Shown: piece after piece, positions 10,919 to 22,362 of the stretch
Position numbering within the stretch: position 1 is the first letter of the stretch
How the letters are laid out: every line of letters begins with the position of its first letter
From: Dactylorhiza incarnata
Taxonomy: Eukaryota; Streptophyta; Magnoliopsida; Asparagales; Orchidaceae
Length of the DNA: 64,000 nt
Direction of reading: 5' to 3'
Assembly: GCA_033032865.1 (NCBI GenBank)
Contig: JAWHQI010000079.1
Location: 5,274,501 to 5,338,500, forward strand
Notes under the pieces: model-generated
Told to the model about the DNA's origin: nothing
Databases searched by the model: none
Seen by the model: only the letters and a program-made list of their open reading frames with translations
Position numbers and translations under genes: made by a program

Positions 10919-12260
10919 ATGTCTGAACATGACGGCGATCACGAAACTGGCCAGGGGAATTCGCCTCCCATGGGCGAGTTCGTGATAAGGAGCGACTTCG
11001 CAGAGTTCAGGAAGTCGATGGAGGACACCCTGAGAGCCCTGCTCGCGCCTCGCGTAGAGGCGGGGAGTCCATCCCCATTGGTCGTCGCCTCGCCCGGTGA
11101 GGCGGGACCAAGCAGGCGATCTGGCAAGGACAGCGCCCCGGAGGAGGATTGGACCCTCCACTCACGAGTCCTCTTCAAGAGCCCGCCTGATACTCGCTAC
11201 TCAGAGGGAGAGTACGAGCGAGTTCGCCCGGCTCACCGAATCGCGCTGGCGAGCCCCTTTTGCGGGTTGGTGTTAACTGCCCCGGTCTCCGAAGGATTTA
11301 GAGAGCCTGTGATGAATTACTACTCCGGGAAGGATGACCCCGTTCAACATCTGCAGTTGTTCGAGGACATGGTCTCAATCAGGTAGATAACGGATGCCTT
11401 CAAGTGTCGTTTATTCGCCATCTCCTTCAAGGGGAAGGCCAGAGATTGGTTCCACCAGCTACCGACCGACTCGATCTACAGCTTCGAAGACTTACGTAGG
11501 GGTTTCCTGCTTCGTTTCTCTACCTCAAAAATGAGGAAGAAAGGGCCGGTTGCCCTCTTCCTCATCAAGCAGGGACCTCAGGAGCTGTTAGGGGCCTACG
11601 TCGATCGCTTTCAGGAGGAAGTTCTCGTGGTTCAGGAGGTGCCGCAACACACCCTCATGCTTGCCTTCAATCTGTGCTTGCAAGAGGGACTCTTCAAGAA
11701 GGAGTTAGCTCGGATCCCCCTATGTCCTTCGAAGAACTAATCGACTATGCCAGACGATACATAAAGAGCGAGGCGATGAGCCAAGGATTTGTCACTAAAT
11801 TGGCCAATGAGGCGGGAGTGGAGAGAAGGAGGCGACAAGAGGGAGCAGAAAGGTAGTCAAGAGAAGGGAAGAGCCGAGGAGACAGGTGGGAGGAAGACCT
11901 CATGGAGATCGGGATCAGCGGGATCAAGAGAGGAAGTTCCAGGCCCCACCCAATAGGCCGACGTGGAGGCCAGCAGGAGGAGGCTATCACGGCAGGTCTG
12001 GGAGAAGGTTCTCTCCCGAACGCCGAGCTCGCTGTAATTCCCCGGAGAGGAGACTAGGCCTGTGGAGGCAAAAGCCAGGCGCCCTCTCGGGAGGCGAATG
12101 TGATCAGACGAGGCCGTGGACGAAGTCGAGGAGCGAGAGCCCGATAGTCCAGGAGGGAGGAAGAACGAAGAGTAATGCCTTACTGTGACTTCCACCAGGT
12201 GGAAGTTCACACAACTGCGACGTGTCTGAAGTTCTTGGATTTGAGGGGATGAGCTGGAGG
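10919..12260 (+). pseudogene. Element B gag
   Basis: Opens with MSEHDGDHE. The gag core reads DPVQHLQLFEDM, then after one in-frame TAG near 11384 continues in the same frame through FKGKARDWFHQLP and the ELLGAYVDRFQEEV segment to about 11740. A frameshift near 11700 moves the continuation (LIDYARRYIKSEA) to another frame. A cysteine/histidine segment with YCDFHQ near 12178 occupies the zinc-finger position. The family gag assembles the particle. Confidence 0.8.
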
Positions 12261-12313
12261 AGGAGCCCAGAAGGGACAAGAGGAGCAAGGAGGAGGAGAA
12301 GTGGTGAGAAACT

Positions 12314-12334
12314 GGGGGGGGGGGGGGGGGGGGG
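12314..12334. repeat. 21-bp G homopolymer in element B
   Basis: Uninterrupted run of 21 G within gag-pol linker sequence. Exact length is uncertain in any assembly. Confidence 0.8.
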
Positions 12335-12529
12335 AGCCCCCGCTCTGAGAAGGTGCGAGGATCGAACGGACCGGGTGGTCACAGAGGAATTTGAGTTATC
12401 CTCGGGGGAGTGGGGTTGGAGGCAACCCGGAAGGGGAGCCTCCACGCAGTGTATCGTCGGAGCATATCTTCGACTTCCCAGAACCCACCCTCGATGGGAG
12501 AGAACACCTTTTCGAAGGAGGATATGCTA

Positions 12530-12850
12530 GGAAATGAAAACCCTTTTCACGACGCGGTAATGATCCAGGCCGCGGTAGAAAACTATACGGTCTCCCGCAT
12601 CCTCGTGGACAACGAGAGTTCCATCAACGTGGTCTTCAATAAGGCGTTCGACACCATGAAGATGGACGAGAAGAGGGTCACCGCCACGGAAGGGCCACTC
12701 TTTGGCTTCTCAGGGGAAAGGAAGGAGGAGTGGAGCTGGTCGTAACGCTGAGAGGAATGACGGAGAGCTGCAGGTTCGTCATAGTTGACGCCCCCATCAA
12801 CTACAATGTCATCTTCGGCAGTCCCCTCATCGGCACCTACAAGTGCGTGC
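12530..12850 (+). pseudogene. Element B aspartic protease
   Basis: The segment NPFHDAVMIQAAVENYTVSRILVDNESSINVVF resembles Tat-lineage protease, in which the active site is normally Asp-(Thr/Gly)-Gly-Ser-Ser. Here it reads VDNESS, so the Gly is Glu and the enzyme would be inactive. The frame breaks at 12745; the downstream ..IVDAPINYNVIFGSPLIG.. part continues in another frame. Confidence 0.75.
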
Positions 12851-13122
12851 CCTCATCCTACCACTAGTGCTTGAAGTATAACTAGGGAGAGTTGCAGATC
12901 AGGATCAGAAGTGACCCTAGGGTGGTGAGGCAGTGCTATCTCAGCGCTGTCAAGACCATTTACTGGAAGAGGGAGGCCGAGGAGGCGAAAAAGGTAATGG
13001 AGGAGATGGCAATGCTAGAGGTAGCCGAGGAAGTACATGAGAAGGAGATCCGAACTGGGGGCGGGAGGCCAGGAAAGGTAAAGATCAATGGGGAGCTGAA
13101 GGAGGAAGATAACTAGAAGATC

Positions 13123-13930
13123 CTATCTTGCATCCAGGAGAGCGCGAACATCTTCGCTTGGAGCGCCACGGACATGCCAGACATCGATGTGGACGTTGCT
13201 TGCCACCACCTCAACCTCGACAAGGGAGTCTACCCCATCCAACAGAAGAAGAGGGCAACAACCATTACTCTGGCCGAGCCCATCAGGGAGGTGCAAAAAG
13301 CTGTTGGACTCGGAGTTTTTGTCGGATATCCAGTACCCAGGCTGGGTCTCCAATGTTGTAATGGTGAAGAAGGGGGACGGGAGGTGGATGATGTGTATCG
13401 ACTTTTCAATTCTTAATAAAGCTTGTTTCAAGGATTGTTATCCTTTGCTTCGGATTGACGCGCTGGTAGACTCAGCCGTTGGTTTTCCTGTAATGAGTTT
13501 TTTAGTTGCTTGCTCCGGTTACCACCAAATCCGTATGCACCCTCCTGACGTAAAAAACGTGTCTTTCAACACCAACGACGGGTGTTACTGCTATAAGATG
13601 ATGCCCTTCGGGCTCAAAAATGCAGGTGCCACGTACCAAAGAATGATGGACATGTTCAAAGAGCAGAAGGGGCGAAATCTTGAGGTGGACGTTGATGACC
13701 TCATGGTGAAAAGTAAGAGTGTGGAGGAGCATCTTCGGGACTTGGCGGAAACCTTAGCGACTCTCCGAAGGTTCAAAATGAGACTCAACCCGGCGAAGTG
13801 TGTTTTCGAGGCAGGGAAAGGGAAATTCCTTTGCCACCTCTTGACCCTGGCAGGAGTAGAGCCGAACCCGGATAAGGCCAAGGCCATCATGGAGACGGAG
13901 ACGCCCATGAACGTGAAGTCCATCGCCTGA
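13123..13930 (+). pseudogene. Element B reverse transcriptase
   Basis: Recognisable Ty3/gypsy RT: MPDIDVDVACHHLN region, KKGDGRWMMCIDFSILNKAC, YPLLRIDALVD, CSGYHQIRMHP, MPFGLKNAGATYQRMMD and VDVDDLMVKS. The FxDA catalytic block is SFLVACSGYHQI, so the first catalytic Asp is lost; the DD pair is kept. A frameshift lies near 13310-13360. Confidence 0.85.
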
Positions 13931-14389
13931 TTGGTAGGTTGGCAGGGTTGAGTAGATTCCTCTCCAGGGCTGAGGAGAAATGCTCACCCTTTTTCAGGAC
14001 CTTCTGAGACAATAAGAGGTTCGATTGGTCGACAGAGTGCCAGAAGGCCTTCCATTGCTTGAAATTCCAATTAACGCAGATACCCTTGCTGCAAGGACCT
14101 AAGGAGGGTGAGGATCTTTTCCTCTACATCGGAGTAGGAGCCGAGGCGGTGAGTTCAGTCCTGGTTCGTGAGGAGGGTAAGAAGTAACTCCCAATCTACT
14201 ATGTGAGCAGTCTTGCGGAAGGCGGAACTGCGGTACCCTATCTTGGAGAAGTTGGCTTTCGCCTTGATCGTCTCCCCTTGCAAGCTCCGAACTTACTTCC
14301 AAGCTCACTCAATCAGGGTGGTGACTGATCACCGCCTCTGCAACGTCTTGGAGGGAGTGGAGCATTCAGGGAGGTAGGCCAAGTGGTCA
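13931..14389 (+). pseudogene. Element B first RNase H and tether, degraded
   Basis: Fragments in three frames match the Ty3/gypsy RNase H region between RT and the next domain (for example YIGVGAEAV, IYYVSSLAE-like and VVTDHRL-like pieces). No continuous frame remains. Confidence 0.55.
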
Positions 14390-14863
14390 GTGGAGCTCAG
14401 TGAGTTCGATGTCACATACATCCCTCGGTTGGCAATGAAGGCTCAGGTCGTAGCTGACTTCTTAGTGGACTACACAGTGGAGGTGAACAAAACAAAGGCA
14501 CCCGAATGGGTCGCCTGGGAAATGTTCGTGTATGGAGCGTCAGGAAAGAACTCCTTGGGAGGGGGCATCGTTCTGGTCAGCCCTCTGAAAACGGTAATAG
14601 AACAAACAATCAACATTCACTTCCCAACCACCAACAACCAGACAAAGTACGAGGCCATGGTCGCAGGGCTCCGCCTCGCCCGCGAGTTGGGAATTCATGA
14701 CATCCGAGTTTACTCCGACTCTATGGTAGTCACCTCTCAGGTTCAGGGGGAGTTCGAGGCAAGAGAATCAGTACTGCATCGCTATCTTGTCATGGTGAAG
14801 GGTTTGGTTGGCATGTTCCAATCATTCTCAATACAACATGTTCTCAGAGAGGAGAACTCATAA
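14390..14863 (+). pseudogene. Element B second (archaeal-type) RNase H
   Basis: 157 codons. After the LSEFDVTYIPR tether it reads WEMFVYGASGKNSLGGGIVLVSP, then NNQTKYEAMVAGLRLARELGI, VYSDSMVVTSQVQGEF and a C-terminal HVLREENS. This is the additional RNase H specific to the Tat lineage (Ogre/Retand and relatives). The first catalytic Asp, normally in VDG(A/S)S, reads VYGAS, so it is lost; the Glu of YEAM and the Asp of SDS are kept. Confidence 0.88.
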
Positions 14864-16217
14864 GCGGACCGATTGGCCAAGTATGGCCGCAGAGTAGGTA
14901 GGGGGCACGGTCACAGAGCTATTCCGACCTTCTATCGAAGAAAGAGAGATGATGGAATCGACCAGCGTGCCTCGTGGATGGATCCTCTTGTTACTTTCCT
15001 GACTACAGGGGAGCTGCCCGTAGGAGTACACGACAAGAGGCGGTTCTGATACAAGTCGGCCTACTACTTGCTGAATGACGGGGTACTCTATCGGAAGACT
15101 TTATCTGGCTCCTTGGCGAGATGCGTCTCAGAAGCAGAGGCTCCTCAGGTCCTATAGAAGATCCACTCGGGCGAATGTGGGAGTGACTCAGGGAGTCAAA
15201 CCTTGGAGAAGCGGTGCTAAGGATGGGGTGCTTCTGGCCCATCAGGAAGGACGCATAGCAATTTATGAGGAGGTGCCAAAAGTGCCAGCTCTACGCTCAC
15301 GTCTAACTGCAACCGGCTCAACGCCTTTGGTCGATCACAACTCCCTGACCATTCGCCATTTGGGGGATGAACCTCGTGGGTCCGTTTCCCTAGGCAGTGG
15401 GCAGAGAAAATTCCTCCTAGTAATGATCAACTACATCTCCAAGTGGATGGAGGTGAAGGCACTAACAATGACAACCTCCCAGGTAGTGAGAAACTTTATT
15501 TGAGGAGAAATTATTTGCAAGCACGACCTGCCTCTCGCCATCGTCACGGAAAATGGTCCATAGTTTGCCAGCCTAGAGCTCGCCAACTTCTATAGTTAAC
15601 TGGGCATTGACCTCCACTTCGCCTCAGTTCACCACCCAAGGAGCGACCAGGTGGAGGCGGCCAACAAAGTCATCGTCAACCTACTGAAGAAGGTGGAGAA
15701 CCTGAAGGGGAACTGGGTGGAACAACTCCCCCCAGTTCTCTGGGCCTTGAGGACTACCCCCACCACAACCACATGAGAGACACCATTCAAGCTTTCTCAC
15801 GATTCCGAGGCCTTGATCCCGGTGGAATTCGAGGTCAGGAGTCCTAGAGTAGTGACAACAGAGGATGGCGACGAAGGGTGGAGATTGGAAAATGAGGAGG
15901 TGCAACTACTTTCACTAGACTTCGTGGAAGAGCTCCGCTACTAGGCAACGATCCGCCAAGACGAGGTCAAGCGAAGGATGGCCAAATATTTTGACAAACA
16001 CATTCGAATCAAGCAATTCGAGAAAGGGGATTTGGTCCTTAAGAAAGTCGACGCCGCAGGGAGATCCGCAGCGGTCGACAAGCTCCATCCTAATTGGGAG
16101 GGTCCCTTCATAATCTCCGAAGTATTCAAGACTGGCGGGTACTGCCTGCAAAGTGTGGAGCGAAAGTGCCTCGGAAACACTTGGAGCGGAGACGACCTAA
16201 AGCGCTTCTACCCTTAA
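14864..16217 (+). pseudogene. Element B integrase
   Basis: Broken by several stops and shifts. Visible pieces: zinc-binding N-terminus (YYLLNDGVLYRKT-like, near 15060), core with MINYISKWMEVKAL (15423 on), HHPRSDQVEAANKVIVNLLKK and GNWVEQLPPVLWALRTTP (about 15630-15770), and the C-terminal part with IRIKQFEKGDLVLKKVD and LHPNWEGPFIISEVF (15978-16217). The enzyme would insert cDNA into the genome; this copy cannot. Confidence 0.85.
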
Positions 16218-16317
16218 CTCTTATGTAGCATTGTTATTCACTTATGTCAGTAACAATTTTTTATCACATAACGTTGATGTTCTACCACTAGAAAGATAGA
16301 CATTACGAAACAGGTTT

Positions 16318-18440
16318 GCATGGGAACGAATTCTCTCGAGCAGAGCGATGTCGTAGACCAGACCTCTGCACCGGGCTCCTCCCCTGCATGCTGGCTATTT
16401 TCCCCCTCGAGTGCGTTGGACGTCGTCGAAAATGGTGTTGTCGTAGACCAGGCCTCTGCGTGAGCGAAAGAACTTAGCTCCCCCCCGCATGCTGTCCACT
16501 TGCCCCCTCGACTTGAATTCCCTCGAGCGGAGAGATGACGTGGACCAGAACTTTGCACTGGGCTCCTCCCCTACATGTTGGCCACTTGCCCCCTCAAGTG
16601 GACTCTTCGAGCAGGAAGATGTCGTAGGCAAGACCTTTGCACCGGGCTCCTCCACTGCATACTGGCTACTTGCCCCATCGAGTGAGTTGAATGTCGTCGA
16701 GAAGGGTGTTGTTGTAGACCAGGCCTCTGTTTGAGCGGAATAGCTTAGCTCCCCTCCCGTGCTGGCTACTTGCACCCTCAAATTGAATTCCCTCGAGCAG
16801 AGAGATGCCGTGGACCAGGCCTCTGCACTGGGCTCCTCCCCTGCATGCTGGCCACTTGCCCCCTCGAGTGGACTCATCGAGCAGGGCGATGTCGTAAACC
16901 AGACTTCTGCACTGGGCTCCTCCCCTGCATGCTGGCTACTTGCCCCCTCGAGCGAGTTGGACGTCGTCGATAAGGGTGTTGTCGTAGACCAGGCCTCTGC
17001 ATGAGTGGAAAAGCTTATCTTCCTTCCCTCATGCTGACTACTTGCCCCTTCGAATTGAATTCCCTTGAGCAGAGAGATGTCGTGGACCAGACCTCTGCAC
17101 TGGGCTCCTCCCCTGCATGCTGGCCACTTGCCCCCTCGAGTGGACTCCTCGAGTAGGGCGATGTCGTAGACCAGACTTCTGCACCGGGCTCCTCCCCTAC
17201 ATGCTGGCTACTTGCCCCCTCGAGTGAGTTGGACGTCGTCGAGAAGGGTGTTGTCGTAGACCAGACCTCTGCGTGAGCGGAAGAGCTCAGCTCCCCTCCC
17301 GCATGCTGGCTACTTGCCCCCTCAAATTGAATTCCCTCGAGCAGAGAGATGTTGTGGACCAAATCTCTTCACTGGGCCCCTCCCCTGCATGCTGGCCACT
17401 TGCCCCCTCAAGTGGACTCCTCGAGCAGAGCGATGGCGTAGACCAGACCTCTGCACCGGGCCCCTCACCTGCTTGCTGACTACTTACCCCCTCTAGTGAG
17501 TTGAACGTCGTCGAGAAGGGTGTTGTCGTAGACCAGGCCTTTGTGTGAGCGAAAAAGCTCAACTCCCCTCCCGCATGCTGGCTACTTGCCCCCTCAAATT
17601 GAATTCCCTCGAGCAGAGAGATGTCGTGGACCAAATCTCTGCACTGGGCCCCTCCCCTGCATGCTGGCCACTTGCCCCCTCAAGTGGACTCCTCGAGCAG
17701 AGCGATGCCGTAAACCAGACCTCTGCACCGGGCCCCTCCACTGCATGCTGGCTACTTGCCCCCTCGAGTGAGTTGAACGTCGTTGAGAAGGGTGTTGCCG
17801 TAGAACAAGCCTTTGCGTGAGCGGAAGAGCTCAGCTCCCCTCCTGCATGCTGGCTACTTGCCCCCTCAAATTGAATTTCCTCGAGCAGAGAGATGTCGTG
17901 GACCAGACCTCTGCACTGGGCCCCTCCCCTGCATGCTGGCCACTTGCCCCCCTCGAGTGGACTCCTGGAGCAGAGCGATGCCGTAAACCAGACCTCTGCA
18001 CCACGCTCCTCCCCTGCATACTGGCTACTTGCCCCCTCGAGTGAGTTGAACGTCGTCGAGAAGGGTGTTGTCGTAGACCAGGCCTCTGCGTGAGTGGAAG
18101 AGCTCAGCTCCCCTCTCGCATGCTAGCTGCATCCCCCCTCAAATTGAATTCCCTCGAGCAGAGAGATGTCGTGGACCAGACCTCTGCACTGGGCTCCTCC
18201 CTTGCATGCTGGCCACTTGCCCCCTCGAGTGGAATCCTCGAGCAGAGCGGTGCCGTAGACCAGACCTCTGCACCGGGCTCCTCCCCTACATGCTGACTAT
18301 TTTCCCCCTCGAGTGAGTTGGACGTTGTCAAGAAGGGTGTCGTCGTAAACCAGGCCTCTGCATGAGCGAAAGAGCTCAGCTCCCCCTGCATGCTGGTTAC
18401 TTGCCTATTCGAGTGAGTTGAGTATTCTCGAGCAGAGAGT
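16318..18440. repeat. Higher-order tandem repeat, about 272-bp unit, eight units
   Basis: The segment GAGCG(G/A)AA(G/A)AGCT(C/T)AGCTCCCC starts at about 16462, 16733, 17003, 17276, 17548, 17819, 18091 and 18364, spacing 270-273 bp. Each unit holds three ~90-bp subunits sharing CTGCA(C/T)(T/C)GGGC(T/C)CCTCCCCTGCATGCTGG and CTTGCCCCCTC. Short open frames on both strands are by-products; the unit is not a multiple of three, so none runs through the array. It lies right after integrase in B, where Tat elements often carry tandem repeats. Confidence 0.9.
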
Positions 18441-18933
18441 TACATTAACTTCGGAGCAGAAGCAGCGACTGAGAGTCATGCTCCCACTTCGCTCTAGAAG
18501 TAAGCTCACTCTAGGCGAGTTCATGGCATAACTTGACCAGGGCGAGGCGAGTACGCTGAGGTCCTCGCTAGGTCAGCGCGTACCCCCCATCCCTTTCTAA
18601 GGGGAAGGCCAAGTTATCGACTCTATCATCTCGACGCAAGGCGCCTCAAGCGGTTCCGCGGGCACTAGACCGAACGAAATTCTTAAAGCACACGCACGTC
18701 AGAAGGCTAACGGTTGGGTTGTGCGAATATTATTCCTACGCGAGTACTACGCCTACGCGATGTCTAAGCTTAGGTGAGAATACGGTACAAGCGAATATAA
18801 TGCTCATGCAAAAAACAACAATAACGCGAGTTCAGAGAGGATAAGATAATCAATTGCCTAGATCTAAAAAAAAGGGTGGAGAGTAAAACTGACTTCACAT
18901 AAAATAGTTGGCGAGTACGCCACTTACAGTAAA
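18441..18933 (+). other. Element B non-coding 3' region before C
   Basis: No ORF with recognisable content. GTAAA at 18929-18933 is the target duplicated by insertion of C and recurs at 30812-30816. Confidence 0.6.
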
Positions 18934-19199
18934 AGGTTGGGTATTGTGCCATCAATGTTCCTATATTTGAAGAAGGAACACAAGTATAGATAAACAAAGT
19001 TGTTTTAGTATTGTGTTTTAGTTCGTGATGTAACATATATATCAAGACTATATTCTTAGTATCAAGACTATACAAGAACTGAAAAATCACCAAGTAAAAT
19101 ATCGTCTTAAGCCTTAGCAAAAATATCATTGAGACAAAGATATCGTCGAGACAGTATCGACTATATCGTTTAGATGAATATGTTAAGTCATGAAGAAAG

Positions 19200-19325
19200 A
19201 AGTATGTCGACGATATCGGTTTGAAGACTATATATCGTCTAGATGATCAAGACGATATCGACTAGATCACAATATATCGTCTAGATGATCAAGACGATAT
19301 CGGCTTGAAGGAAGTTTATCGTCTT
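19200..19325. promoter_or_regulatory. Clustered near-palindromic motifs in C's LTR
   Basis: TATATCGTCTAGATGATCAAGACGATATCG occurs in two neighbouring copies (parts quoted: ATCGTCTAGATGATC and AAGACGATATCG), with more CGATAT/ATATCGTC elements around them. They lie upstream of the TATA-like box and recur in the 3' LTR at about 29585-29680. Possible binding sites for a dimeric factor or a structured U3 element. Confidence 0.5.
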
Positions 19326-19936
19326 GGCAAATGCAGAGCTGCATTTAAAGCGCAGATCTTTCTTGGAAATTGATATACAAGGAATATACACGCCGCTTAT
19401 CTTGTGCACTAATCAAGGAATATTAAATGATATATTGTCTACAGAAAATAGCCGTTACTCAGCAATTAATGAAGAATATCAGATACTTCCAAATTATGCA
19501 TGTTCCAAAACGGCAAAGCATTTATGATATTTTATTCTGCCGTTTCAGTCTACATTCCTTACTGGCCAATCAATTATGAAATAAAGTAATGAGGGCTTTT
19601 ATGCAAAAGTGTAGAGGAATATAAATAGAGAAAATTTTGAGATCTATAGACGGTTCTTCTCTCTCTCTTACTCTCATACTTGCAAACAGAAAAGAGAAAA
19701 GTGCTCAAGAAGAAGTCTTCATTAATGTGATGTGAAGATCAAAGAAAGAATCTTCTTCCCTGATTAGAAGAGATCATCTGATATTTTCAGAAGAAGATTC
19801 TCAAGAAAGCTTTAGTGATTCAAAAGATCACTGCGGCTACATTTGCAAGAAGAAGACTATTCAGTGAAAAGCTTTATCTTTGAAGCCTTCTCTTCTGCAA
19901 CAGCAAAACAACCTTCTCATTCTGTAGGGTTCTGTG

Positions 19937-20110
19937 TGAGCTTGAGTTTGGTAGGATCTTGGCGAAGATCTGAGTGTTGGTAGGACTTGTTAAGTTTGAG
20001 TTTGGTAGGATCTTGATGAAGATCTGAGTGTTGGTAATACTTGTAAAGTCTGAGTTTGGTAGGATCTTGGTGAAGATCTGAGTGTTGATAGGACTTGTAA
20101 AGTCTGAGTT
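19937..20110. repeat. About 56-bp tandem repeats in C's 5' LTR
   Basis: Three copies of a unit with GAGTTTGGTAGGATCTTG, GAAGATCTGAGTGTTG and ACTTGT(A/T)AAGT. The 3' LTR has the matching array at about 30320-30485. Confidence 0.8.
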
Positions 20111-20395
20111 ATTTGTAGGGTTTTTGTAATCTGAGGGTAAGTTTTCTGTGTGAGGGCTAAGGTAGGATCATGTATGGATCTGAGTTATAAGATCTGCTGT
20201 ATTGAAAAGAGATCTGAGTTTTTGGAGAAGTTGCCTAGTCTAGGACACTGCTAGATAGGTGGGAGGTACAATGGACTACCTCTTGATACATTGTCTTGAA
20301 GGGGACCACTATAAATTTCTGTGTGTTTTCTGTGTTGTTTGTGTGCTGTGCTAGATAATTTTAAAAGTATTAAATAACTGTGAAAACACCTAATC

Positions 20396-20687
20396 CAGGA
20401 GAGGCATCCATAATCTATGTTTCATGTCAAGGATGAGTTCAATCCATTCCATTAGGGATTCCCCACGGAGCGGTATCTCAAAAATGTTGAAAGCCAACGT
20501 CAGATTGTGTCAAAAAAAGGGTCAACACGAGGTCGGTCGGCGTAGCTTAGAAGTCAGTGAAAAATCAAAATTCACTCACCTATCTCCTAAGGCATCAAGC
20601 GAAAGAAAGATGAAGGTGAATAGCCTCCAAAAGCGAGGGAGGACTTCCCGGACCTTCTCCTTGTTAGAGCCCGGGGCCTTTGAAGCT
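20396..20687. other. 292-bp filler insert in C's 5' LTR
   Basis: In the 3' LTR, CACCTAATC is followed by ACCCCACTT and then TAGGTGTATT. In the 5' LTR those ~9 bp are replaced by about 292 bp of unrelated sequence. No terminal repeats and no TSD are visible, so this looks like a break-repair capture rather than a transposon. Most of it is open on the plus strand (from 20424), with no family recognised. Confidence 0.75.
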
Positions 20688-20720
20688 CTAGGTGTATTAT
20701 AAGCAAACCCAAATATTTCA

Positions 20721-20736
20721 ATTGGTATCATAGGTA
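20721..20736 (+). promoter_or_regulatory. Element C primer binding site
   Basis: ATTGGTATCATAGG directly after the LTR, close to the tRNA-Met PBS TTGGTATCAGAGC. Confidence 0.8.
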
Positions 20737-20805
20737 GGTTGAGTTCAAAGGCCTAACAGTTTAGAACAAGATCCCTAAGTTATATTAGGGTTGTTAACAC
20801 AAACT

Positions 20806-22362
20806 ATGGCTGGTGAGCATCACAAGGAAATATGCTCAATGAAGCTGCCCATCTGCACCAAAGAGAATTTTCCCATCTGGAAGCAAATGATCAAATTGTA
20901 CATGGAAGTTTCTGATCCTAGAATCTACATGGCTGTTGAAGAGGGACCTTATGTTCCCACGGTAATCCCTGTGGACCCAACATCAGCCCCTGTTCCTAAG
21001 ACCTTGTCTCAGTTCACCAAGGATGAAGTAGCTTTGGTCACTATGGACAAGAGAGCCAAAAATATAATTGTGAATGCAATTGATGATTCCACATTTCAGA
21101 ACCTGATCCATTGCAAAACAACAAAAGAAATGTGAGATTCCTTAGTTATCTACATGGAAGGAACATAAGAAGTTAGAGATGACAGAAAATCCCTTCTGAA
21201 TCAGGAGTATGAAGCCTTTAGGCAAGACAAGAAGGACAACATAACTGCCTGCTATGAAAAGTTCTTCATGATTGTTAATGGACTCATAACTTATGAAAGA
21301 GAATTCACCAATTATGAGCTAAATGATAAGTTCCTGAGATCCTTGAACAAGGAATGTGATATGAAGCTTTGTGCCATCAGAGAAGTTGGTAATCTGGGAA
21401 ACATGAAGCCTCAGCAGCTGTATGGCAAACTCCTATCATATGAGCTGCAGCTGAATACCCGAAGATCTGAAGAGAACTCCAAGGTTTCCAGCAGAGAAAG
21501 GGCAGTGGCCTTTAGAGCTGAAACTTCAAGAAAGCACATGACAGTGAAGCCTGTTTGCACCTCAGAGGATGAGATAACCAACAACTCCAGTTCTGAGCTA
21601 TCAGATGGAGAACTCTCACTGTTCACCAAGCAGTTCAAGAAACTGCTGAGAAACAGCAGAAGAGGGAACAGGAGGCAGGAAGCTTCTCCCTCTAGTTCAA
21701 AGAGAGAAGACAAATCTGTGAGTAGATACAAATCAGACAGGTATGATTCTAAATCAAACAAACAAATTTCTTCTAATATTATTTGTTACAGCTGCAAGAA
21801 GCCTGGACACATCATAGCTGAGTGTCCATTCAAAAGAAAGGAGAATAGTGAAGAGAGGAAACACTCAAAGAGCAGGAAGATGGAAAAGAGCTTTGTGGCC
21901 AAGAAAGTGAAAACAATCAGTGACAGTGACATTGAGTCATCCTCATCAGAATCAGACAGCCATATAACATCCATGTCTTTCTCAGATGAAGGAAGTTGTG
22001 ATGAATCTCATCACAACCAGGTAATTCCTAAAGCTTCTCCAACTATATCTGACACAGATTCAGATGCCTGCTCCTCTTCAACTGTAAGAGAAACTGACTT
22101 TGAATACATTGAGAAATTTGGTGTCCTGTTTGAGGGACTTAAGAAAGCAAAAGCTCTCTGTAAGGCTCAATCAGCTGAGATTACCTCCTTGAATGACAAG
22201 AGAGATAAGTTGCTTGAGAAAGTTAATGAACTAACTCAAGAGAAGACCAAATTATCGATGTCTACACTGAGCACTAAAACATTTACTGAAGTTATCAAAC
22301 ATAAGAATAACAAAACCAAAGAGTTGGAGGAAACTCTTAGTGGAAAGGAAGATTGTGGCTAG
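20806..22362 (+). pseudogene. Element C gag
   Basis: Starts MAGEHHKEI. Copia gag with PICTKENFPIWKQMIKLYM and a DKRAKNIIVNAI segment. Two in-frame stops near 21133 and 21168 precede the continuation from 21180 in the same frame (NDKFLRSLNKECD). CCHC knuckle CYSCKKPGHIIAECP at 21784-21826, then a Ser/Glu-rich region and a coiled-coil-like segment (about 22180-22280). Family gag binds RNA and forms the particle. Confidence 0.85.

Larger units (their letters stand above)
18934..20720 (+). repeat. Element C 5' LTR
   Basis: Matches 29290-30811 except for a ~292-bp block at 20396-20687. Includes a TATA-like TATAAATAG near 19619 and tandem ~56-bp repeats at about 19937-20110. Ends AAATATTTCA at 20720, next to the PBS. 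Confidence 0.87.

Noticed and set aside
16318..18440. Several 60-115-codon frames on both strands in the tandem array
   Set aside because: They arise from a GC-rich repeat lacking stops; the unit length is not a multiple of three, no frame runs through, and none has a family motif.
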